The position numbers and the translations under genes are program-made. This document shows, one piece after another, positions 1-4,169 of a stretch of 8,006 nucleotides of DNA. Source of the DNA: Desulfobacterales bacterium C00003060 (GTDB lineage Bacteria > Desulfobacterota > Desulfobacteria > Desulfobacterales > C00003060); the NCBI GenBank assembly GCA_001751085.1, contig MAXP01000016.1, forward strand, positions 1 to 8,006, given 5' to 3'. The notes beneath the pieces are model-generated. The model saw nothing but the letters and a program-made list of their open reading frames with translations, ran no database searches and had not been told where the DNA came from. Positions within the stretch are counted from its first letter, which is position 1. Each line of letters starts with the position of its first letter.

Positions 1-454
1 GTCTTTGCCCTTGTTTATCCACGTAGGCGAGCGAAATAGGCCCTGATTCCGACAAACCAAGCTTGTCCACAAGGAGCTTGACCCTGATCTGATCAGATTC
101 TATTTCGTGCTTCACAATGGTAAGGTCTTCAAGACCCCTGATTTCCAATTGTTCTGGAAGACGCCCCCCCTCCGGGAGACGATAGCCAAGGGTTAGCTCT
201 ACCATGCTGCCCAATCTTGCTGACTCCTGGCCCAAAGAAGCGCTCAAGCCTATGTCGGAAGTCGTGTTATTATCCTGGGACCACAAGACAACCGGCCAGA
301 CAAGGATAAACAACATAATGAAAACAAAAATGTGTACACAAAGTGAAGCCTGCGCTAATGCGGGGATGTCCTCAAACCGAAAGGCGGAATGCGAAATCAG
401 GGACTGCTTTTTCCCGGACTTCCCGTATCCGGGTCTTGTTGATTCCGCATTCAT
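1..454 (-). CDS. Membrane-anchored protein with possible BatD-like beta domain (partial, C-terminus beyond window)
   Basis: A reading frame stays open for 151 codons from an ATG at 454 to the left edge, so only the N-terminus is visible. The ATG overlaps the stop of the DUF58 gene (TAATG), and an AAGGAG lies 12 nt upstream (467-472), inside the last codons of that gene. Residues 1-37 are polar and basic. Residues about 38-58 are strongly hydrophobic (HIFVFIMLFILVWPVVLW), which fits a signal anchor or a long signal peptide. From about residue 74 the sequence looks like a beta-sandwich (VELTLGYRLPEGG, then RGLEDLTIVKHEI and ISLAYVDKQGQ). Pro-Glu-Gly followed by alternating beta strands recalls the BatD-like proteins that accompany MoxR/DUF58/vWA genes, but I cannot assign a family firmly. 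The domain should face the periplasm and partner the two preceding genes. Confidence 0.72.
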   Translation of the reverse strand, partial: MNAESTRPGYGKSGKKQSLISHSAFRFEDIPALAQASLCVHIFVFIMLFILVWPVVLWSQDNNTTSDIGLSASLGQESARLGSMVELTLGYRLPEGGRLPEQLEIRGLEDLTIVKHEIESDQIRVKLLVDKLGLSESGPISLAYVDKQGQR

Positions 455-1329
455 TACAACCGTTTTCTCCTTATATCAAAAAGGCGCGTCAATGGTTCGA
501 CTACCGGCCCGTCCGTGGAGAGTTCCACCAGGTCAACTCCCGCTTTTTTAACGAGATCCGAAAGGTAGGCAGTCTGCTCTTTTCGGTAGTTGAGCCACAA
601 ACCTCTCAGCTTCTTGCTTCTGGTGTTTATCAATGCCACCTGTCCTGTCTCCGGATCTCGAAGACTCATTAGGCCCACATCGGGAAGTTCTTCTTCTGCA
701 GGGTCAGAGACCCGGATGATGGTGAGGTCATGTTTCCTGGCGGTCAGCCTCAGAGATCTTTCAAAGCCGGTGTCCATACAGTCAGAGATCAAGAAAACAA
801 TCGCATGACGCTTCACGAGCCGGTTTAAATACGTAAAAGCCGCGTCTATGTTCGTTGTCAAGTCCTGTGGTTCGTAGGTGAACACCTCCTTGATCAGTCG
901 CCAGACATGGGAAGCGCCTTTCTTGGGGGGTATGTATTTCTCTACCCCGGAACAGAACAGCATGGCCCCAACCTTGTCATTGGTGCGGATGGCCAGAAAG
1001 GCGAGCATGCCGGCCACCTCAGCCAGCAGTTCCCTTTTGAACCTGCGTTTCGTGCCGAAGATGTGGGAACCGGAGATGTCCAGCAGGAGCATGACTGTGA
1101 GTTCTCTTTCCTCGTGAAAGACCTTCACAAAGGGTCGGCCAAAGCGGGCCGAGACATTCCAGTCAATGGTCCGTATATCATCGCCTGGCTGGTACTCACG
1201 GACTTCAGCAAATTCAATGCCTCGGCCTTTGAAGGCACTCACATACTGCCCGGCAAACAGGTCATTGGCAAGACGCGCAGTCTTAAAATGAAATCTCTGA
1301 ATCTTTTTGAACAATTCCTCTGAGAGCAT
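454..1329 (-). CDS. DUF58 domain-containing protein with vWA fold (MoxR partner)
   Basis: A 291-residue DUF58 protein. The family hallmark, REYQPGDDIRTIDWN, is at about residues 45-58, preceded by FKGRGIEFAEV. A von Willebrand A-like domain follows with an apparently complete MIDAS metal site: DISGS at 84-88, Thr-Thr at 158-159 and Asp183 in LISDCMD. There is no N-terminal membrane segment, so it is probably cytoplasmic. Family knowledge: DUF58 proteins are encoded next to MoxR AAA+ ATPases and are thought to be their adaptors or substrate-recognition partners. I chose ATG 1329, which follows the moxR stop by one base (TGA-G-ATG) and has GAGGT 8 nt upstream. A longer frame from 1365 would add 12 residues and overlap moxR by 35 nt without an equally good site. 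The last codons carry the ribosome binding site of the next gene. Confidence 0.93.
   Translation of the reverse strand: MLSEELFKKIQRFHFKTARLANDLFAGQYVSAFKGRGIEFAEVREYQPGDDIRTIDWNVSARFGRPFVKVFHEERELTVMLLLDISGSHIFGTKRRFKRELLAEVAGMLAFLAIRTNDKVGAMLFCSGVEKYIPPKKGASHVWRLIKEVFTYEPQDLTTNIDAAFTYLNRLVKRHAIVFLISDCMDTGFERSLRLTARKHDLTIIRVSDPAEEELPDVGLMSLRDPETGQVALINTRSKKLRGLWLNYRKEQTAYLSDLVKKAGVDLVELSTDGPVVEPLTRLFDIRRKRL
467..472 (-). promoter_or_regulatory. Ribosome binding site for the partial left-edge gene
   Basis: AAGGAG read on the minus strand, within the final DIRRKRL codons of the DUF58 gene and 12 nt before ATG 454. The spacing is slightly long, but the stop-start overlap (TAATG) supports coupling. 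Confidence 0.55.
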
Positions 1330-1330
1330 C

Positions 1331-2311
1331 TCAAGGGACCTCGATGCGTTCAAGCAGGATCTCAATCAGGTCGTCGGTAGTTTTCCCTTCAGCCTCAGCC
1401 TCATAGCTTAAGATAATCCTGTGCCTAAGCACGTCCGGGGCCATGGATTTGACGTCCTGGGGTGTCACATAACCGCGGCCGTTCAAGAATGCGTGGGCAC
1501 GGGAGGCGAGACTGAGCCAAATGGAGGCCCTGGGCGAGGCCCCGTAGCTGATCATGGGGCCTAATTCCAGCCCAAAGTCTTTGGGATTTCGGGTGGCCCT
1601 GGAGATGCGCACAATGTAATCCGCAATTTTGTCTTCCATGTGGATTGATCGCATGGTCTGTCTTGCTGATTCAAGCTGAGATATCTCTACCACACCGTTG
1701 ACATCTTCGGCGTCCATCTTGTTAACTCGTTCCATGATCTCTCTTTCTTCTTCAGCCGAAGGATAATCGACCTTGATTTTCAACATAAAACGGTCTATCT
1801 GGGCCTCAGGAAGCGGATAGGTCCCTTCTTGTTCAATCGGGTTCTGTGTGGCGAGGACCAGAAATGGCTTGTCAAGCAGAAAGGTCTTCTCACCAATGGT
1901 CACCTGCTGCTCTTGCATGGCCTCTAAAAGGGCGCTTTGTACCTTGGCCGGTGCCCGGTTGATCTCGTCTGCAAGAATGATGTTGTGAAAAATAGGGCCC
2001 TTCTTGATCTCGAAAGAAGCGTTGTCAGGCCGGTAGACCTGGGTCCCCAGGATATCAGCCGGCAGGAGGTCCGGTGTGAATTGGATTCTCTGAAAGGATG
2101 TCCTGATGGCTGCGGCCAGGGTCTTGACGGCTGTTGTTTTGGCCAACCCCGGAAGGCCTTCCAAGAGCAGATGGCCATCGCACAGGAGCCCGATCAACAT
2201 CCTTTCCACAAGGTTCCTTTGCCCTACTACGGCCTTTTCTATTTCTACCATGATCTGACGAAGAACAACGCCCTGCTTTTCAATACTCTGGGTGATTTTT
2301 TGTATATCCAT
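1331..2311 (-). CDS. MoxR family AAA+ ATPase
   Basis: A 326-residue AAA+ ATPase of the usual MoxR length, with every expected motif: Walker A GLPGLAKT at 52-59, Walker B ILADEI at 112-117, sensor 1 ATQNP at 154-158, an arginine finger in EAQIDRF (Arg174), and sensor 2 in GASPRA (Arg261). The C-terminal helical lid runs from about 210 to the end. MoxR proteins are thought to act as ATP-driven chaperones that remodel or insert cofactors into client complexes, working with vWA-domain partners. Here the partner is the adjacent DUF58 gene, one base downstream of the stop. The ATG at 2311 is preceded by a purine-rich stretch with AGGAGG 10 nt upstream and GAGG closer in. It is the first gene after the repeat island, so the module's promoter should lie in 2312-2600, but I see no convincing -35/-10 pair there. 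Confidence 0.96.
   Translation of the reverse strand: MDIQKITQSIEKQGVVLRQIMVEIEKAVVGQRNLVERMLIGLLCDGHLLLEGLPGLAKTTAVKTLAAAIRTSFQRIQFTPDLLPADILGTQVYRPDNASFEIKKGPIFHNIILADEINRAPAKVQSALLEAMQEQQVTIGEKTFLLDKPFLVLATQNPIEQEGTYPLPEAQIDRFMLKIKVDYPSAEEEREIMERVNKMDAEDVNGVVEISQLESARQTMRSIHMEDKIADYIVRISRATRNPKDFGLELGPMISYGASPRASIWLSLASRAHAFLNGRGYVTPQDVKSMAPDVLRHRIILSYEAEAEGKTTDDLIEILLERIEVP
1338..1342 (-). promoter_or_regulatory. Ribosome binding site setting the DUF58 start
   Basis: GAGGT read on the minus strand, inside the last codons of moxR and 8 nt before ATG 1329. It favours 1329 over the longer upstream start at 1365 and implies translational coupling across TGA-G-ATG. Confidence 0.6.
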
Positions 2312-2425
2312 TAATCCTCTTCCTCCTCATTTCGAACCGCAAAAGCGAGCGCTATACTCTGAACGGTCACAATTGGAGCCTTGCAATCCTCCGTTAAATA
2401 CGTTCATCTTGGGTCGCCACGGTCC

Positions 2426-2462
2426 GTTGGAGGTTGGAGGACCGCTTCGCTTGAGGTTGGAG
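2426..2462. repeat. GTTGGAG heptad repeats
   Basis: GTTGGAG occurs at 2426-2432, 2433-2439 (directly tandem) and 2456-2462, with a related GCTTGAG at 2449-2455. The opposite orientation follows at 2485-2498 (TTGCCTC then AAGCCTC). It is low-complexity, with a 7-bp unit, and overlaps the palindrome at 2449-2495. Confidence 0.6.
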
Positions 2463-2495
2463 GCAAAAGAGATGAGTCTTTTCTTTGCCTCAAGC
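2449..2495. repeat. Two-tier palindrome 1
   Basis: Outer arms GCTTGAGG (2449-2456) and CCTCAAGC (2488-2495) are exact 8-bp complements. Inner arms AAAAGA (2465-2470) and TCTTTT (2477-2482) close a 6-nt loop. An alternative inner pairing is GAGGCAAA (2460-2467) with TTTGCCTC (2484-2491), so two folds compete. Confidence 0.6.
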
Positions 2496-2541
2496 CTCCT
2501 ATGGACAACAGACTCTCATAAAAACGCAGTTTGTGGCCGTG

Positions 2542-2579
2542 TGAAGTATAACACCGCAGCAAGCTGCGAGGGGGCTTCA
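2542..2579. repeat. Two-tier palindrome 2 (CGCAGCAAGCTGCG core)
   Basis: The core CGCAGC-AA-GCTGCG (2555-2568) is an exact 6-bp palindrome. Outer arms TGAAG (2542-2546) and CTTCA (2575-2579) are also exact complements, set off by 8 and 6 unpaired bases. The 2-base centre is too tight for a hairpin loop, so one or more core pairs would open in RNA. No T run follows it on the minus strand, so it is not a standard terminator. Confidence 0.6.
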
Positions 2580-2639
2580 ATAACCCAGTTCGTGCCAAAT
2601 TAGTTCGAGCTGTGCGGTTACACGTCAGAACATTCAACA

Positions 2640-2675
2640 CACGAAAAAGAAAAGAATTATCACGAAAGCACGAAA
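2640..2675. repeat. CACGAAA short repeats
   Basis: CACGAAA occurs at 2640-2646, 2661-2667 and 2669-2675. The last two are in phase as 8-bp units (CACGAAAG). The array ends 6 bp before the heptad array at 2682. Confidence 0.5.
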
Positions 2676-2681
2676 GGACTA

Positions 2682-2723
2682 ATGAACGTCGAACATCGAA
2701 CGTCCAACATCGAACATCGAATG
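2682..2723 (+). repeat. SAACRTC heptad array, left arm of the long inverted repeat
   Basis: After an initial AT come five consecutive 7-bp units of the form SAACRTC (GAACGTC, GAACATC, GAACGTC, CAACATC, GAACATC), then GAATG. Because 7 is not a multiple of 3, the translation repeats every seven residues (NVEHRTS, NIEHRM), which creates a spurious short reading frame on the plus strand. An inverted copy is at 2882-2923, matching at 36 of 42 positions. Confidence 0.85.
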
Positions 2724-2744
2724 GGGAAGAAGATAATGGTAACC

Positions 2745-2767
2745 GTTCACAGGTTCAGGATTCAGGT
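2745..2767 (+). repeat. GTTCA-type repeat, inverted partner of 2979-3010
   Basis: GTTCA at 2745, GTTCA at 2753 and ATTCA at 2760 (spacings 8 and 7), separated by AGG or GG. Allowing one gap and two or three mismatches, it is the reverse complement of the octad array at 2979-3010. Confidence 0.55.
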
Positions 2768-2779
2768 ACCAATTAGAAT

Positions 2780-2797
2780 AATCCGCGAAATCTGCGA
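2780..2797 (+). repeat. Tandem AATCYGCGA 9-mer
   Basis: AATCCGCGA (2780-2788) is followed immediately by AATCTGCGA (2789-2797), two copies of a 9-bp unit with one difference. With only two copies, chance is hard to exclude outside this repeat-rich setting. Confidence 0.45.
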
Positions 2798-2847
2798 ATT
2801 AGGATTTTCATTACAAGTATCAAAACGGCTGAAAAGAAACAGAAATA

Positions 2848-2875
2848 GGCGTTCAGTGTTCGGTATTGGATATTC
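2848..2875 (-). repeat. Diverged heptads next to the right arm
   Basis: Exactly four 7-bp units read on the minus strand: GAATATC, CAATACC, GAACACT, GAACGCC. They have the SAA-start pattern of the main heptad family but are more diverged, and are separated from the right arm (2882-2923) by six bases. Confidence 0.55.
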
Positions 2876-2881
2876 CTTTTT

Positions 2882-2923
2882 CATTCGACGTTGGACGTTC
2901 GATGTTCGATGTTGGACGTTCAT
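2882..2923 (-). repeat. SAACRTC heptad array, right (inverted) arm
   Basis: Read on the minus strand: AT, then GAACGTC, CAACATC, GAACATC, GAACGTC, CAACGTC, then GAATG. It matches the left arm at 36 of 42 positions, and all six differences fall at unit position 1 (G or C) or position 5 (A or G). The arms bound a 242-bp segment (2682-2923). I see no clear target-site duplication outside them. Confidence 0.85.
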
Positions 2924-2978
2924 CTTTTCCCCTGCAAAACGTTTACAAAATGGCGTATGGTGATGAGAATACGACCTT

Positions 2979-3010
2979 TGAACCCCTGAACCTCTGAACC
3001 CGTGAACGCC
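2979..3010 (+). repeat. TGAACCNN octad repeat
   Basis: TGAAC starts at 2979, 2987, 2995 and 3003, an exact 8-bp period (TGAACCCC, TGAACCTC, TGAACCCG, TGAACGCC). In reverse complement it resembles the GTTCA repeat at 2745-2767. Confidence 0.65.
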
Positions 3011-3041
3011 TACGTATTGTTGATATGAATTGCAGAGGTCT

Positions 3042-3079
3042 CCCCTGTCGATTACGGCTGGAAGCCGCTCCCACAGGGG
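3042..3079 (-). repeat. REP-like two-tier palindrome with GTGG lead
   Basis: Outer arms CCCCTGT (3042-3048) and ACAGGGG (3073-3079) are exact 7-bp complements. Inner arms CGGCT (3055-3059) and AGCCG (3063-3067) are exact, with a 3-base loop. On the minus strand the inner hairpin is preceded by GTGG (3071-3074) and GAG, giving GTGGGAGCGGCTTCCAGCCG. Known REPs mobilised by RAYT transposases have a GTRG tetranucleotide beside a short hairpin, and this layout fits. It lies about 95 bp downstream of the DUF4340 stop, where it could also stabilise or end the transcript. No transposase is in the window. Confidence 0.65.
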
Positions 3080-3146
3080 CATTTGGAGATGTAGTCGTAT
3101 TTTCTCAACAATCTGTCGGCGGACTCCGTTTCAGGAGGTTTTTCCG

Positions 3147-3162
3147 AACTTCTGGAGAAGTT
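3147..3162. repeat. Perfect short palindrome downstream of the DUF4340 gene
   Basis: AACTTCT-GG-AGAAGTT: 7-bp arms with a 2-bp centre, 11 bp past the DUF4340 stop. On the minus strand the following bases are CGGAAAAACC, so there is no T run and it is not a canonical terminator. A protein-binding site or an mRNA 3' structure is possible. Confidence 0.4.
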
Positions 3163-3173
3163 ATGCCTCGGAT

Positions 3174-4148
3174 CTATGATTTCTCAGACTTTGTCAGCAT
3201 CTCATCTGGTTTCTTCATCAAGTTGTCCACCTGCCAATCGGGCAGCAGGAAGGGATAGTCGTTTTCAGAAGAAATGGCAGGGTAATTCTTGGCTTCCTTA
3301 TCCGTTTTGGCAAAGACAGACAAGGCATATTCTTGTGTATCCTTTAATTGAACGGCATAAATGGGACTTTTGAAGTTTTTTTTCTTTTTGTCATGGATGT
3401 ATTCCTCGCAGCTCAAGCCGGAAAGAGTAGAAAGCAATCTGGTCACTTGAGCCTTATCTGCCTTGTTGCCGTCAGCAGTCTGCCAGACAGTTTCAGCTTT
3501 CGGGGATGACGGGGCTTGCGCATCAGTCTCTTGACTGGTGCTGACCTCCACAGGGGCATCCTTTCGAACGAATACCATCACTTGCTTGTCTTTGGTGATA
3601 CGTATCTCCTGAATTTCGGCTTGGTCAAAGGAAAGGACGGTCTTGTCATGGAGATCGTCCACTGTCTGGTCAAATTTGGCCCTGAAATTACCCCGGGCGT
3701 GATAGACTCGGTCATCATCGGCCAGTTTCACAAAGGTATGGCTATAGGACGTGGCTGCCTTGCCTACATCAAGCTCCCTCTTGAGTGTTTCGTCCGTCCA
3801 TGCCTTCACCGTGATCTTGTTGACATCGTCCAGATCGTACCGGCTGTAATTCTTTGATTCTGATACCAGGGCAGTCACAGTCAGGGCCTTGATGACGTCC
3901 TGCATGTTTTTGACCTTGTTGGTATCGGCCAGATATCCCTGTGGTGCAATATACCATTTGTCGTCTTTCTTGTTCAAGATAATGGAGGTGTCTGGCCTGG
4001 AGATCTCAATCTTGGAAATATCTGCCCCGACAATATCCGGAACTTCTGGCAGCTTGTAGTGGGTCCTGTCAGGGTTGTGCAGGACCAGATACAGGGACAG
4101 GGCTGCGATGATGGTGATAAGTACAAGATACTCTTTCTTGATCTTCAT
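3174..4148 (-). CDS. DUF4340 domain-containing membrane-anchored protein
   Basis: A 324-residue protein with one N-terminal hydrophobic helix (residues about 6-25, EYLVLITIIAALSLYLVL) after a Lys-rich start, which points to an inner-membrane anchor with the rest in the periplasm. The body has the repeated beta-rich pattern typical of DUF4340: ISKIEISRPDTSIILNKKDDKWYI at about 45-68, then a second similar block near IQEIRITKDKQVMVF. A Ser/Pro/Glu/Ala-rich linker lies near STSQETDAQAPSSPKAE. DUF4340 proteins commonly follow GldG-like genes in ABC operons, and their biochemical role is not known. The ATG at 4148 has GGGAG 7 nt upstream, and the gap to the preceding gldG-like stop is 21 nt. It is the last gene of the ABC module before the repeat island. 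Confidence 0.9.
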   Translation of the reverse strand: MKIKKEYLVLITIIAALSLYLVLHNPDRTHYKLPEVPDIVGADISKIEISRPDTSIILNKKDDKWYIAPQGYLADTNKVKNMQDVIKALTVTALVSESKNYSRYDLDDVNKITVKAWTDETLKRELDVGKAATSYSHTFVKLADDDRVYHARGNFRAKFDQTVDDLHDKTVLSFDQAEIQEIRITKDKQVMVFVRKDAPVEVSTSQETDAQAPSSPKAETVWQTADGNKADKAQVTRLLSTLSGLSCEEYIHDKKKKNFKSPIYAVQLKDTQEYALSVFAKTDKEAKNYPAISSENDYPFLLPDWQVDNLMKKPDEMLTKSEKS

Positions 4149-4169
4149 GATTGTTCTCCCTTAGGCGCC

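Larger units (their letters stand above)
2312..3173. other. Non-coding repeat island between the ABC and MoxR modules
   Basis: This 862-bp gap separates the end of the DUF4340 gene from the start of moxR. Both strands have only short frames without family signatures, several of them created by the repeats. Reading on the plus strand, it holds GTTGGAG heptads (2426-2462), three two-tier palindromes (2449-2495, 2542-2579, 3042-3079), CACGAAA units (2640-2675), a heptad array (2682-2723) with an inverted copy (2882-2923), GTTCA units (2745-2764) with an inverted octad copy (2979-3010), and a tandem 9-mer (2780-2797). The region should also contain the moxR promoter and the 3' end of the ABC operon. 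I found no clear sigma-70 promoter, and no hairpin followed by a T run on the minus strand. Confidence 0.85.

Noticed and set aside
204..672. Plus-strand frames at the left end
   Set aside because: They are antisense to the DUF58 gene and the left-edge partial gene, with no recognisable protein features.
1330..1365. Longer DUF58 start at 1365
   Set aside because: It would add 12 non-conserved residues inside moxR, whereas ATG 1329 has GAGGT 8 nt upstream and fits the family N-terminus.
2335..2400. Sigma-70 promoter for moxR (TATAGC near 2350)
   Set aside because: Only four of six bases match the -10 consensus, and no acceptable -35 lies at 16-18 bp spacing.
2682..2963. Plus-strand frame beginning MNVEHRTSNIEHRM as a possible small protein
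   Set aside because: The sequence is generated by the 7-bp repeat and its inverted copy. The remainder of the frame has no family signature.
2640..3010. CRISPR array
   Set aside because: The units are only 7-9 bp, tandem without unique spacers of uniform length, and there are no cas genes.
2762..3082. Minus-strand frame across the repeat island
   Set aside because: It runs through the inverted heptads and the TGAAC octads, and part of its translation is the repeat phrase. There is no supporting domain or ribosome binding site.
3147..3162. Rho-independent terminator for the ABC operon
   Set aside because: The palindrome has a 2-base centre and is followed on the minus strand by A residues rather than a T run.
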